From Alligator mississippiensis (taxonomy: Eukaryota; Chordata; Crocodylia; Alligatoridae): DNA of 64,000 nucleotides. The stretch spans positions 349,530,203 through 349,594,202 of the forward strand of contig NC_081824.1 in NCBI RefSeq assembly GCF_030867095.1, written 5' to 3'. The notes under the pieces were generated by a model that did not search any database, was not told the DNA's origin, and worked only from the letters and a program-made list of their open reading frames with translations. Shown here in pieces: positions 54,801 through 57,560 of this stretch. Made by a program: the position numbers and the translations under genes. The stretch's first letter is position 1; every line of letters starts with the position of its first letter.

Positions 54801-56298
54801 TACTTTTAAATAAAAGGGTTGCCAGAGTCTCCTGTTACAAACCATCATATTGTTTCAAAGTGACATGAAATCTTGTGGGAAAACAAATAATTTTTTCCTG
54901 CATGGATTATTAATCAGAAAACCATTTCCATTTCTAAAAATACAACAGATCGTTAAAATATAGGGAAAGCAAACTTGAGTACTCAATTTATATCTGGAAA
55001 GTAGTACTATGTGTTTTAAGTAACCTAATATACTACCAGTGTAGTCAGAAAATATTACATAGCATTTTACTTTTCCAGTGTGTTTGCTGGCATTTGACAG
55101 CAGCGTTTCATTATTTTGTTGACACAGTAGTACTTCCTGTCTGGACAGATTAGCCCATAGCTGTAGGGTTTCCTCTGCTTTCCTCTAAAAGCAGCTGGTA
55201 TTGCTGATTGCCAGAAACAGGATGTTTAACAAGATGGTCCATGCTTTAATCCAGTACAGCATTTTCAGTTGTCTTCATAATAGCGTGTGCCAATATTCAA
55301 ACAAGATAGGTTTTTACTAATGGAAATGTGAAGAATTTTGAAAATGTATCCCATATCTGTACTAATATGTTTACAATTCATTGTTTAATTATACATCACT
55401 GCATGTTGTACCAAATCAGGCCTTCCTATGTCTGACTGCATAATTGGTAAAATGGACTAGGAGCCATCAATTTCAAAGCTGTTAGAAAAGGCATAAGGCA
55501 GTCCAATAAGGTAACTGGCCTTACTGAGGTGCAAAAAGTATATGTAGGCTATTTGTGTAGGTAGAAGAGTTCAGATAAGTGCATAATCTTTTTTTTTGTT
55601 CAATCCCAATGTTTTGCAGTTAAAGTACACTACAAAATGTTTTCTTCACTTCAGTTATTTACTTCATTTTCTTTTTCTCTCTTGCTCTCTAATATATTAT
55701 CACTCATATATATACTATATATGATGTATCTACTAGTAGTGTGTTTATGATATATCTACTTGTAGTATATACAGAGTATTATATACACTAGTATACTATT
55801 TATGTGTGTATGTCTATGTATTGACTATATGCCTGGTGTGCACTTAGCACCATTTTTCAAAACCTAGTTTGTGTTCTTTAGCGAAGAAACCAATACTCAA
55901 CAAGCCAGGTATAAAGAAACCCAGATTCTTCTGAACTTGGGTCTTTCTTCCTTAACATTACTCAAAAACACAGGCATAAATAGTCATGTGTATAATAGTG
56001 TGTGCCCTTTAAAATAGATTCAGGTATGTCTGCATGTGCTGTCTCATTTTATTATTTGTAATTTGTGTTCCGTGTGTAAGTAAAAACCCTCATAGTGGTA
56101 TAAGTATCTTTTATTTTTATAACATTATGAGACATCTTCAAAATCCCTTTCACTAAAGTTATATTTTGCTTTACCATTTTTAGGAACAAGTTTGTTGAGT
56201 TTGATATGAAGCCTGTCTGCAAGAAGTGCTATGAGAAGTTTCCCTTGGAACTGAAGAAGAGACTGAAGAAACTAGCTGAAACTTTAGGGAGGAAGTAA
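717..56298 (+). CDS. LIMS1: LIMS1 (PINCH1) gene, coding span from first alternative start to constitutive stop
   Basis: LIM-only adaptor protein. In the known family it binds integrin-linked kinase through LIM1 and joins parvin in the IPP complex at focal adhesions, linking integrins to actin. Joining 29022-29177, 38144-38210, 43791-43911, 45169-45318, 47558-47708, 48339-48431, 50106-50154, 53541-53616 and 56184-56298 gives 978 nt, or 325 residues plus stop, equal to human PINCH1 in length. All introns are GT-AG and every phase matches. Five LIM domains follow each other with little linker, at roughly residues 10-62, 71-121, 135-184, 193-243 and 252-304, and end in a basic tail. Two alternative first exons add 37 or 62 residues, and an alternative last exon gives a 336-residue core. 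The promoter of any non-coding first exon probably lies before the window. Identification rests on recalled vertebrate PINCH1 sequence and is very secure. Confidence 0.97.
824..2847. other. Intron sequence without recognised features
   Basis: AT-rich intronic DNA of LIMS1. Short poly-T runs occur, for example near 1565. I recognise no repeat family or coding region. Confidence 0.6.
2848..3346. mobile_element. Non-autonomous DNA transposon (MITE), family A copy 1
   Basis: A block of about 500 bp bounded by imperfect inverted ends: GGCTGCGTCCAGACATGCAG at the left and, read on the other strand, GCCACATCCAGACTTGCAGG at the right. TTA lies just outside the left end and TAA outside the right. Internally it shares the order 'cagtttgtggcac', 'accacaaacc', 'ggtagcaaaaaa' with the block at 17350-17840. 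The structure and TWA-like flanks fit a PIF/Harbinger-type MITE of the sort reported as abundant in crocodilians (Chompy), but that name is inference. Overlapping ORFs here on both strands are spurious. Confidence 0.6.
3347..3788. other. Intron sequence without recognised features
   Basis: AT-rich intronic DNA between two mobile elements; nothing recognised. Confidence 0.5.
3789..4276. mobile_element. Unclassified 488-bp interspersed element, family B copy 1
   Basis: Aligns by eye along its whole length with 11838-12324. Both start CTAAGTA and end GTCCCTAG. The ends are weakly inverted (CTAAGTACAAA against CTAGGGACAAA). Shared internal landmarks are 'gattgaacc', 'cttgcagtgg', 'tgagggactgtgagttaac', 'gatttaacctaaatcagtta' and 'gtttatgtgtaa'. 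The two copies differ at roughly one base in eight to ten. I see no target duplication. Likely a non-autonomous DNA transposon; class uncertain. Confidence 0.65.
4277..6275. other. Intron sequence with one GC-rich patch
   Basis: Mostly AT-rich. A GC-rich block at about 4690-4995, with a C-rich stretch near 4890-4920, stands out and opens 'ggtgccgcc' like the ends of some hAT repeats, but I cannot place it in a family. A poly-T run of about 18 bases lies near 5387-5404. No coding region is supported. Confidence 0.4.
6276..6714. mobile_element. hAT-like element fragment, GC-rich
   Basis: Starts CAGGGGTGGGCAAA and continues into 'ctggcccacggttcatgggccagatctggccc', the hallmark of hAT-type repeats whose terminal repeat is CAGGGGTGGGCAA. 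The matching right terminus is not found before the CR1 that begins at about 6715, so the copy is probably truncated or interrupted. ORFs across this GC-rich block are chance. Confidence 0.5.
6715..7312 (+). mobile_element. CR1 LINE, 3' fragment
   Basis: Contains the standard order of the CR1 3' end: 'gagccaccaatgtaatgctgt', 'cagctagagtactgcatccagttctggg' (the reading frame gives [11 protein letters not shown], typical of the CR1 ORF2 C-terminus), 'gagagagtccaaagga', then the tail 'cttgctggggtcatctgacccc' and 'ccttccagcccctaacatctct'. Heavily 5' truncated, with a segment missing around 6945. The 24-base poly-C at 7133-7156 lies within it. Confidence 0.9.
7133..7156. repeat. Poly-C homopolymer
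   Basis: A run of 24 C within the CR1 fragment, preceded by a CT-rich stretch. The complementary strand is poly-G and could form a G-quadruplex. Length is uncertain because homopolymers are assembly-prone. Confidence 0.9.
7313..8061. other. Intron sequence with a short hAT-like end
   Basis: Around 7300-7352 the sequence 'aataatcggccatcgg...ggtgcacccctag' reads on the other strand as CTAGGGGTGCACC followed by GGCCGATTATT, the form of a hAT terminal region. The rest is AT-rich with nothing recognised. Confidence 0.35.
8062..8205 (-). mobile_element. CR1 LINE 3' tail
   Basis: Reverse complement of the CR1 3' end: 'gttagggctggaagggacc', 'aagatcatcaagttcagcccc', then 'cacctggggtcataggatcc'. Only the last ~140 bp of the element is present. 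Confidence 0.85.
8392..8712. mobile_element. MITE with long inverted arms, family C copy 1
   Basis: Begins TTAGGGCTCC...ACATATACAGGGAGG and ends with a region whose complement reads ATAGATGTAGTCTGGGAGG. The two arms also share 'gattaatcgag' and 'aattaa' motifs, and the centre pairs 'tttgaattaaagctt' with 'gagctttagttcaaa', so much of the element folds on itself. Same architecture as 50628-50976. Likely Harbinger-like or a related non-autonomous DNA transposon. Confidence 0.55.
8713..10732. other. Intron sequence without recognised features
   Basis: AT-rich intronic DNA. I see no convincing repeat boundaries and no coding region. Confidence 0.5.
10733..11030. mobile_element. hAT-type non-autonomous transposon with 8-bp target duplication
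   Basis: A 298-bp element flanked by a perfect 8-bp direct repeat, ATCTATAT, at 10725-10732 and 11031-11038. Its ends are inverted: CAGGGGTTCCCAGTG at the left and, on the other strand, CACCAGTTCCTAACACG at the right. An 8-bp duplication with CA(G/C)NGGTTCC ends is diagnostic of the hAT superfamily. The interior is AT-rich with no ORF, so it must have been moved in trans. Confidence 0.88.
11039..11837. other. Intron sequence without recognised features
   Basis: AT-rich; nothing recognised. Small ORFs on both strands look like chance. Confidence 0.5.
11838..12324. mobile_element. Unclassified 487-bp interspersed element, family B copy 2
   Basis: Second full-length copy of the element at 3789-4276, in the same orientation, with the same start (CTAAGTA) and end (GTCCCTAG in context). 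Total length differs by only one base although internal indels are present, for example near 12010-12080. Confidence 0.65.
12325..14395. other. Intron sequence without recognised features
   Basis: AT-rich intronic DNA of LIMS1; no repeat family or coding region that I can support. Confidence 0.5.
14396..15354 (+). mobile_element. CR1 LINE, 5' part (endonuclease and start of RT), interrupted by an LTR
   Basis: Coding remnants of CR1 ORF2 are visible: the endonuclease region near 14460-14900 ([24 protein letters not shown]) and, after an internal loss at about 15130-15200, the RT segment [20 protein letters not shown] at 15227 onward. Frames are broken by several indels, so it is a dead copy. 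The element stops at 15354 where an LTR is inserted and resumes at 16322. Confidence 0.9.
15355..16316 (-). mobile_element. Solo LTR of an endogenous retrovirus-like element, copy 1 (inside CR1)
   Basis: Starts TGTGCGGGC and ends GTTGTGACA (TG...CA), flanked by the 5-bp direct repeat CAGGA at 15350-15354 and 16317-16321. It is 962 bp long and homologous to the LTR at 21243-21922. Read on the minus strand the second copy has a TATATAAG-like box and an AATAAA near the 3' end, so minus-strand orientation is inferred for both. An internal tandem repeat (15595-15784) explains most of the extra length. No internal retroviral region is attached; a fossil solo LTR, younger than the CR1 it interrupts. 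Confidence 0.85.
15595..15784. repeat. Tandem repeat inside LTR copy 1
   Basis: About five imperfect units of roughly 35-40 bp, each built on CCGGAGTTGTTGAGACTCCG followed by 'tgggttcggttc'. Each unit is itself a short dyad (CGGAG...CTCCG). LTR copy 2 has only one recognisable unit. Confidence 0.75.
16322..17338 (+). mobile_element. CR1 LINE, 3' part (RT end and 3' UTR)
   Basis: Continues the CR1 from 15354: 'gtgtcccataggggtcagcgctcggtccagttcttttcaacatctt' (the RT block [13 protein letters not shown]), then [19 protein letters not shown] around 16440-16500, and [21 protein letters not shown] near 16800. The tail is 'cttgctggggtcacctgacccc' and 'cttacaatctatgaagctatgac'. The 167-residue ORF at 16746-17249 is the ORF2 C-terminus, not a host gene. 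Confidence 0.93.
17345..17842. mobile_element. MITE, family A copy 2
   Basis: Shares with 2848-3346 the blocks 'gtgcagtttgtggcaccacaaacc', 'gctgcaaat', 'ggtagcaaaaaa' and the closing 'catctggacatggcc'. The left terminal region 'atggccacttccagatg' pairs imperfectly with the right. About 500 bp, no coding capacity. Confidence 0.6.
17843..20196. other. Intron sequence without recognised features
   Basis: AT-rich intronic DNA. No convincing repeat family or coding region seen. Confidence 0.5.
20197..20460. mobile_element. Possible hAT-like element
   Basis: Left edge CCAAGAGGTTTTCAACTG resembles the hAT end CAGNGGTTCTCAAC, and the right edge, read on the other strand, starts CCAGTGATGTTCAATC. 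The inner 'gaggcacctctcactgg' recurs near 26640 as 'gaggcacccctcattagac'. No clean 8-bp duplication is visible, so boundaries are tentative. Confidence 0.4.
20461..21237. other. Intron sequence, nothing firm
   Basis: Mixed sequence. Near 20920-21010 'ataggttggcaagcttttcagagcatcaggctgaaat' has the look of an hAT-type terminal region, but no partner end is found. Nothing else recognised. Confidence 0.35.
21243..21922 (-). mobile_element. Solo LTR of an endogenous retrovirus-like element, copy 2
   Basis: A 680-bp LTR starting TGTGCGGGCC and ending GGGTTGTGACA, with a perfect 5-bp target duplication AAGAC at 21238-21242 and 21923-21927. On the minus strand it shows a TATA-like CATATAAGAGGCTTG region and an AATAAA about 35 bp before its 3' end. 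It is clearly homologous to copy 1 but has diverged in sequence and repeat content. The separate duplication shows it is an independent insertion and not the partner LTR of copy 1. Fossil, no internal region. Confidence 0.87.
21928..23727. other. Intron sequence without recognised features
   Basis: No coding region. A stretch around 22470-22840 is less AT-rich and contains 'gtgtctacatgacagcaattctggc', reminiscent of local MITE ends, but I cannot bound an element. Confidence 0.4.
23766..23969. mobile_element. Short hAT-like element inserted in CR1
   Basis: 204 bp with inverted ends CAGCAATTGGTAGCCTTTTT and, on the other strand, CAGGGGTTGGTATCCTATAG. These are hAT-style termini. The flanks do not show a clean 8-bp duplication. 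Confidence 0.55.
24019..24492. mobile_element. hAT-type non-autonomous transposon inserted in CR1
   Basis: 474 bp flanked by a perfect 8-bp duplication TTTAAACC (24011-24018 and 24493-24500). Ends are inverted: AGAGGTGTCAAAG at the left, CCGAGGTATCAAAG on the other strand at the right, matching the hAT terminal form CAGRGGTGTCAAA. Removing it and one TTTAAACC restores continuous CR1. The GC-rich interior has only chance ORFs. Confidence 0.85.
24681..25253. promoter_or_regulatory. Region upstream of the second alternative LIMS1 first exon
   Basis: About 570 bp of single-copy-looking DNA before the ATG at 25254. An alternative promoter and 5' UTR for the 'MEFQSRARS' exon should lie here or slightly upstream, judging from the exon lacking an obvious coding acceptor. 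No TATA box at a convincing distance and no CpG island are seen, so the promoter itself is inferred. Confidence 0.4.
25254..25435 (+). CDS. LIMS1: LIMS1 alternative first coding exon, 'MEFQSRARS' isoform
   Basis: Encodes 60 residues plus two bases, starting [19 protein letters not shown] and ending [12 protein letters not shown], then the donor TC|GTAAGT (gt at 25436). Spliced to 29018 it reads Arg-Ser-Asn-Met-Ala-Asn-Ala, giving 62 added residues and a 387-residue isoform. It closely matches the human N-terminal extension I recall (MAFSGRARPCIIPENEEIP...[24 protein letters not shown]), including the conserved block SKLQRRHS(E/D)(I/V)[11 protein letters not shown]. The conserved serine after RRH in a basic context is a plausible kinase site (inference). 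Confidence 0.93.
25436..26462. other. Intron sequence with microsatellites
   Basis: AT-rich intron. Simple repeats include a TTTG run near 25868-25888 and an alternating purine-pyrimidine tract 'gtgcgtgcgtgcatgcgtgcacacaca' region at 26221-26248. No coding region. Confidence 0.6.
26463..26780. repeat. Possible degenerate DNA-transposon sequence
   Basis: Runs from 'caggcatgggcgaaccgggcagctgccc' through 'ggggccaccaggagtc' to the piece 'gaggcacccctcattagac' that recurs at 20225. The style is that of hAT-type repeats but the termini are unclear. The 99-residue ORF here is not convincing. Confidence 0.35.
27146..27858. mobile_element. Outer hAT-like repeat interrupted by a nested element
   Basis: Left part 'cagcctttttggcaggcatgccacaaattggccc' matches 33640-33690 ('cttttttggcatgcaagccacaaattagtccc'). 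The right edge, on the other strand, reads CAAGGGTTGCCAACCTGC. The two halves are split by the element at 27198-27672. The right half continues 'ctgagtgccattc', paralleling 'ttgagtgctattcc' at 33705. Confidence 0.6.
27198..27672. mobile_element. Nested MITE with CTGAGTG target duplication
   Basis: 475 bp flanked by CTGAGTG at 27191-27197 and 27673-27679 (8 bp with one mismatch if extended one base left). The ends are partly inverted: TGCCTACATGAGGCATTTAC and, on the other strand, CATCTACACATGAGCAATAAAC. Sits inside the outer repeat, whose uninterrupted relative is at 33640. Confidence 0.65.
27859..29017. other. Intron sequence before the common LIMS1 exon
   Basis: AT-rich; no family recognised. 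The acceptor for the next exon is preceded by a pyrimidine-rich tract (ttttgctttcattacag) ending at 29017. Confidence 0.5.
29018..29177 (+). CDS. LIMS1: LIMS1 common exon, core start and LIM1
   Basis: Acceptor AG at 29016-29017, donor gt at 29178. Contains the core ATG at 29022 ([19 protein letters not shown]), where translation of the shortest isoform starts. Residues 1-52 hold most of LIM1 with zinc ligands C10, C13, H32, C35, C38 and C41. LIM1 is the known ILK-binding domain. The protein differs from the human sequence I recall only at a few sites (for example N-A-I for S-A-T before C10, and R for K after it). In frame with both alternative first exons through a split codon. Confidence 0.97.
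29178..30859. other. Intron sequence
   Basis: AT-rich intron. A short hairpin-prone piece 'ggctccactgaagtc...cattggcttcaatac' at about 29530-29575 looks like a dispersed amniote repeat. Nothing coding is supported. Confidence 0.5.
30860..31018 (+). repeat. Dispersed repeat family D (TCTAATAAAAG(A/G)TATCA core), copy 1
   Basis: Shows the ordered blocks 'cctgaaagcttgcaaagaag', 'ccaactattttagttgatct', 'aataaaagatatcagattta' and 'cttgtctgcctatgtc'. The same order is seen at 61085-61255 and, inverted, at 49383-49510. Confidence 0.7.
31019..31339. other. Intron sequence
   Basis: No feature recognised. Confidence 0.5.
31340..31560. repeat. Repeat with palindromic 'aataattagattctat' arms and a G homopolymer
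   Basis: 'ccaataattagattctatatatgg' at 31407 is followed by its inverse 'ggtatagaatctaattattgg' at 31457, enclosing about 30 bp. The opening 'tgaatataagatgagccccc' is a form common in amniote DNA-transposon repeats. A run of 13 G lies at 31530-31542. Confidence 0.5.
31800..31990. repeat. MITE-like fragment
   Basis: 'gggcatgtctacacgtgcagttaatgtgcagaatc' and the facing 'gagctcgtctatgtgtgtgcccatctgg' look like terminal parts of the 'shared TCTACAC' MITEs in this region. Boundaries unclear. Confidence 0.4.
32040..32400. repeat. GC-rich minisatellite-like tandem repeat
   Basis: About four imperfect units of 75-100 bp, each containing 'agctccaagatyrgagctg', 'acattgtcccc' and 'ggcagctgc'. Each unit carries an internal dyad (agctcc...ggagct). 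ORFs of 76-134 residues on both strands are by-products of the repeat and not genes. Confidence 0.7.
32401..33639. other. Intron sequence
   Basis: A MITE-like piece 'taggccttttctagacagatt...caatgtctacacaagatt' lies at about 32850-32940. The remainder is unremarkable. Confidence 0.4.
33640..33785. mobile_element. hAT-like repeat fragment, relative of 27146-27858
   Basis: 'cttttttggcatgcaagccacaaattagtccc' followed by 'ttgagtgctattcc' and a CTG-rich segment. This uninterrupted copy supports the nested-insertion reading at 27198-27672. Confidence 0.5.
33786..34943. other. Intron sequence
   Basis: Nothing recognised with confidence. Confidence 0.45.
34944..35050 (+). repeat. Dispersed repeat family D, copy 2
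   Basis: Contains CCTGACGAAGGGACTTTG, then 'attcccgaaagcttgcag', 'ccagttggtct' and 'attaaaaggtatcattttgg'. GGGA and TCCC flank a small loop, giving a hairpin conserved with copy 49440-49490. Confidence 0.7.
35051..36328. other. Intron sequence
   Basis: AT-rich; no recognised feature. Confidence 0.5.
36329..36874 (+). mobile_element. Possible solo LTR
   Basis: A 546-bp block, more GC-rich than its surroundings, starting TGTAGCAGGCTGCC and ending GTTAACCCACTACA. The ends therefore read TGTAG...CTACA, and an AATAAA lies about 60 bp before the end. The architecture suits an LTR, but I see no flanking duplication and no second copy in the window, so the call is tentative. Several short ORFs across it are not genes. 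Confidence 0.4.
36875..38143. other. Intron sequence
   Basis: A purine-rich, repeat-looking block ('ccagagtc..ggagc' motifs) spans about 37610-37880. A G-rich tract with runs of 8 and 6 G lies near 37503-37518. No coding region before the exon at 38144. Confidence 0.4.
38144..38210 (+). CDS. LIMS1: LIMS1 exon, end of LIM1 and start of LIM2
   Basis: 67 nt, acceptor cag at 38141-38143, donor gt at 38211. Encodes residues 53-74 ([22 protein letters not shown]) plus the first base of G75. C59, H61 and D62 lie in the final zinc-ligand positions of LIM1; C71 and C74 are the first ligands of LIM2. Confidence 0.95.
38211..38519. other. Intron sequence
   Basis: No feature recognised. Confidence 0.45.
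38520..38765 (+). repeat. Dispersed repeat family D, copy 3 (two tandem 3' units)
   Basis: Two units in direct order: each runs 'gatatcac' or 'ggtatcac', 'attgcctctta/ccttgcctcttg', 'cataattcc', 'atca/atcc', 'gctacaacat', 'ctctaraactacc'. The second is preceded by 'ttggtctaataaaaggtatc'. Similar 3' portion to the other family D copies. Confidence 0.6.
38766..39790. other. Intron sequence with a CR1 3' tail
   Basis: At about 39205-39285 'ggcctagatgaccccctgcggtctcttccagccc...tctatgattct' is a plus-strand CR1 3' terminus. A pyrimidine-rich block spans 39310-39560. No coding region. Confidence 0.5.
39791..42262 (+). mobile_element. CR1 LINE, 2.5 kb, longest copy in the window
   Basis: ORF2 remnants in order: end of the endonuclease ([20 protein letters not shown] at 39815), the linker and RT in one open stretch 40212-40970 ([20 protein letters not shown], then [20 protein letters not shown] and [20 protein letters not shown]), the RT catalytic neighbourhood near 41085-41400 (ISRKLL... 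and a degenerate FADD-type block), then the C-terminus and the 3' UTR ending 'ccaacccctaatatctatgaaatctatgaaa'. Frameshifts make it inactive. CR1 elements encode an APE-type endonuclease and RT and use target-primed insertion; this one is 5' truncated. No host gene is involved. Confidence 0.95.
42263..43790. other. Intron sequence
   Basis: A GC-richer stretch, about 42890-43560, holds several overlapping ORFs of up to 176 residues on both strands but shows no protein family I recognise; probably repeat-derived. The final 43565-43790 is AT-rich up to the acceptor. Confidence 0.45.
43791..43911 (+). CDS. LIMS1: LIMS1 exon, LIM2
   Basis: 121 nt, acceptor cag at 43788-43790, donor gt at 43912. 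Completes G75 and encodes residues 76-114 ([39 protein letters not shown]) plus two bases of R115. H91, C94, C97 and C100 are LIM2 ligands. Differs from recalled human sequence at F(C/R)CD(I/L)CQ(Q/E)V. Confidence 0.96.
43912..45168. other. Intron sequence
   Basis: AT-rich intron; nothing recognised. Confidence 0.5.
45169..45318 (+). CDS. LIMS1: LIMS1 exon, end of LIM2 and LIM3
   Basis: 150 nt, acceptor tag at 45166-45168, donor gt at 45319. Completes R115 and encodes residues 116-164 ([49 protein letters not shown]) plus two bases of G165. C118, C121 and H122 close LIM2; C135, C138, H158, C161 and C164 open LIM3. Confidence 0.96.
45319..47557. other. Intron sequence
   Basis: AT-rich intron of 2.2 kb. 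A purine-rich block lies at about 45700-45920. No repeat family or coding region recognised. Confidence 0.5.
47558..47708 (+). CDS. LIMS1: LIMS1 exon, end of LIM3 and start of LIM4
   Basis: 151 nt, acceptor cag at 47555-47557, donor gt at 47709. Completes G165 and encodes residues 166-215 ([50 protein letters not shown]). LIM3 ends with C181, C184 and H185; LIM4 begins with C193 and C196. LIM4 of PINCH1 is the domain reported to bind Nck2. Almost identical to human. Confidence 0.97.
47709..48338. other. Intron sequence
   Basis: AT-rich; contains a direct 'cttcatgatattagt' duplication at about 48059-48088. Nothing else recognised. Confidence 0.5.
48339..48431 (+). CDS. LIMS1: LIMS1 exon, LIM4
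   Basis: 93 nt in phase 0, acceptor cag at 48336-48338, donor gt at 48432. Encodes residues 216-246: [20 protein letters not shown] then [12 protein letters not shown]219, C222, C240 and H243 are LIM4 ligands. Identical to the human segment as I recall it. Confidence 0.97.
48432..49129. other. Intron sequence
   Basis: No recognised feature. Confidence 0.5.
49130..49216 (-). repeat. Dispersed repeat family D, copy 4
   Basis: Read on the minus strand: 'ggaacctgaggaagagcact', 'tgatgcccaaaagcctgtcc', then 'caataaaaggtatcac'. A sub-variant of the family (CTGAGGAAGAGCACTTGATG) with the same order of parts. Confidence 0.65.
49383..49512 (-). repeat. Dispersed repeat family D, copy 5
   Basis: Minus-strand order: 'cttgacgaagggtttttgaa', 'cccgaaagcttgcttaa', 'tttgggttggtct', 'aataaaagatatcagattc' and 'cttgtctc'. 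The GGGTTTTTGAACCC hairpin is perfect here. Confidence 0.75.
49513..50105. other. Intron sequence
   Basis: AT-rich; nothing recognised before the acceptor at 50105. Confidence 0.5.
50106..50154 (+). CDS. LIMS1: LIMS1 microexon-sized exon, start of LIM5
   Basis: 49 nt, acceptor cag at 50103-50105, donor gt at 50155. Encodes residues 247-262 ([16 protein letters not shown]) and the first base of V263. C252 and C255 begin LIM5. Too short for ORF detection; found from phase and protein continuity. Confidence 0.96.
50155..50479. other. Intron sequence
   Basis: Near 50395 'cttctgacttcagtggagctctgtacagat' resembles a dispersed amniote repeat. Nothing else. Confidence 0.4.
50480..50627. repeat. Palindromic 'cacctaag' repeat
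   Basis: 'gtaggcacctaaagtt', 'cattttt­caaagcacctaag', 'ttcaatgggaattaggttct' and 'ttttgaaattcc' pair left to right around a central 'tttcaatgg', a fold-back form that I recall as a common repeat in reptile and bird DNA. Family name not known to me. Confidence 0.5.
50628..50976. mobile_element. MITE with long inverted arms, family C copy 2
   Basis: Left end TTAGGCTGCCTATGGACATG; right end on the other strand TTAGGGCTGCCTAATATACA, both leading to 'catgctc'. The arms contain 'ctaattagaac' and the centre pairs 'tttaactaaagctcttcaaa' with its inverse, so nearly the full 349 bp can fold back. Same architecture as 8392-8712, including 'attaatcgatta'. Confidence 0.65.
50977..53540. other. Intron sequence with related blocks flanking an open stretch
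   Basis: 'gttctgattataaaccgactcc' at 51104 and 'gatcagattataaattaacctcc' at 52118 are similar, same-direction blocks. Between them lies a 213-codon open frame (51489-52130, plus strand) with no recognisable domain, low sequence conservation signals and intronic position; I do not call it a gene. The rest, 52200-53540, is AT-rich and unremarkable. Confidence 0.4.
53541..53616 (+). CDS. LIMS1: LIMS1 exon, LIM5 core
   Basis: 76 nt, acceptor tag at 53538-53540, donor gt at 53617. Completes V263 and encodes residues 264-287 ([24 protein letters not shown]) plus two bases of K288. C272, C275, C278 and C281 belong to LIM5, whose known partner is RSU1. The donor can join either of two homologous terminal exons downstream. 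Confidence 0.96.
53890..54037 (+). CDS. LIMS1: LIMS1 alternative terminal exon with lysine-rich tail
   Basis: Acceptor AG at 53888-53889 in 'ctatcgaaag'; stop TAA at 54035-54037. In phase with exon 53541-53616, it encodes [20 protein letters not shown] then [20 protein letters not shown] and KKKKPVCL, giving a 336-residue core. It completes LIM5 with C299, C302 equivalents, like the usual last exon, but the tail is long, charged and helix-prone. It is clearly homologous to 56184-56298 ([20 protein letters not shown]). I recall a similar KQKKKKP-CL ending among mammalian PINCH isoforms or paralogues. The acceptor has a weak terminal pyrimidine tract (ccctatcgaaag), which fits regulated use. 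A polyadenylation signal AATAAA lies at 54809-54814. Confidence 0.88.
54038..54830 (+). other. Probable 3' UTR of the alternative terminal exon
   Basis: AT-rich sequence following the TAA at 54035, ending near an AATAAA at 54809-54814. If that signal is used the alternative transcript would have a 3' UTR of about 790 nt. Inferred; no other feature seen. Confidence 0.4.
54831..56183. other. Intron sequence before the constitutive last exon
   Basis: AT-rich. A low-complexity TA-rich tract spans about 55690-55810. No coding region. Confidence 0.5.
56184..56298 (+). CDS. LIMS1: LIMS1 constitutive terminal exon
   Basis: Acceptor tag at 56181-56183 after 'ttttgctttaccatttt'; stop TAA at 56296-56298. 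Completes K288 and encodes residues 289-325: [20 protein letters not shown] then [17 protein letters not shown], identical to the human C-terminus as I recall it. C300 and C303 finish LIM5; the basic KKRLKK stretch is the reported nuclear-localisation-like tail. Confidence 0.97.
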
Positions 56299-57560
56299 AG
56301 ATACCAAAAATCTCATTTTCTGTGCAAAAATGAGAAGCTGTTAACAATATTATTTGATTTTATTTCATTTGAGGCTGCAATCAGTCAAACACAAGCAAAG
56401 AGAATGAATTTCCCTGCTGCACGATTAGCTTCATACTAAAGTTCTTGCCTCTTATCTCCCTCAGAACATATGTCTAGAACACTCTGATACTTTATGTAAA
56501 CTTCATAACTAGCAAAAACTAAATATATCTTAAATTCTCTATTTGCCATTTGCAGTTATATCTGTCTGTTGCTATATAGCTTATATTCACATACTAAATG
56601 AGTTATCAGTTCATGAGAGAGACTGGTGGCTCTGTAGTTGGACTCCTAGATAGAATCTGGTGCCCACCCACTGATGTTAGGTGGGGATACTGTATAGACA
56701 TAAGATCTGCTAGTACTTCACTGCAAAGACTTTAAAAATGCACATAACTTTATGTACATGAATAGTTCCTTTAAAGTTCTCAGTACTATTTGTGTGCATA
56801 AAATTAATCATGTATGTAAGTCTTTGAATGACTCAGGCCTAAATCTGTAATTTATCACTTTCTTGGGAACTGTTCATTCTTTAGATTCTGATCAAAGTAC
56901 ACTTAGAAAAGCCTTACTTTTTAACTGTCTCTGAAACAACTGTCAATCTAACTGCAACTAATGCAGAAGGTATATTGCCTTAACTAGATTAAACTTATTA
57001 ATCTTTGTACATCAGACTTCAAAAGTGGAAACAGCAACATAAGAAATATATTCCTGTTGCAAAAAATGAGCATATTCAGAACTACTTGAATTTTGCTACG
57101 TTCAGTTTAAAACAATGCAGTAACTTCTGTGAGTGTTTTGTATTTTATTTCCTTTTTGTGCCTTATTCTGCTGGACCTTAATAATGTTTAAAAAATGATC
57201 CATTAAATATATATGCAATTTTATTTCATATTTTTTATGCAGAAAATGTATGCCAGGTATTTCAAAAGATAACATGCTTTAACTGTACCAGATGTCTGAA
57301 GAATTCTTTTTTTTCCAAATGTGAACACTTGAGGTTTTAAAAATACATTACATTGCTTCGTGGAATAAGTAATTTTTAGATGAACACATGAAACATTTAT
57401 CTGTTATTTGGGAATGTTACTTTTACATCACAGAGCTCAAGGATAAAAGGTCAATCCTGTTAAGTGCTCAGCATCTTTAAGTTTTATTGCATCCTTGGAG
57501 GACTGAGCCCAAACCAATCAAAATGTCCAATAAATAGCATTAGACTCTTCATTTATAGCT
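56299..57560 (+). other. LIMS1: LIMS1 3' UTR (inferred)
   Basis: AT-rich, no ORFs of note, following the stop. AATAAA occurs at 57529-57534 and a weaker ATTAAA near 57202. If the AATAAA is used the 3' UTR is about 1.25 kb. The end is inferred from the signal only. Confidence 0.55.
57529..57534 (+). terminator. Candidate polyadenylation signal of LIMS1
   Basis: AATAAA at about 1.23 kb after the stop codon. Confidence 0.5.
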
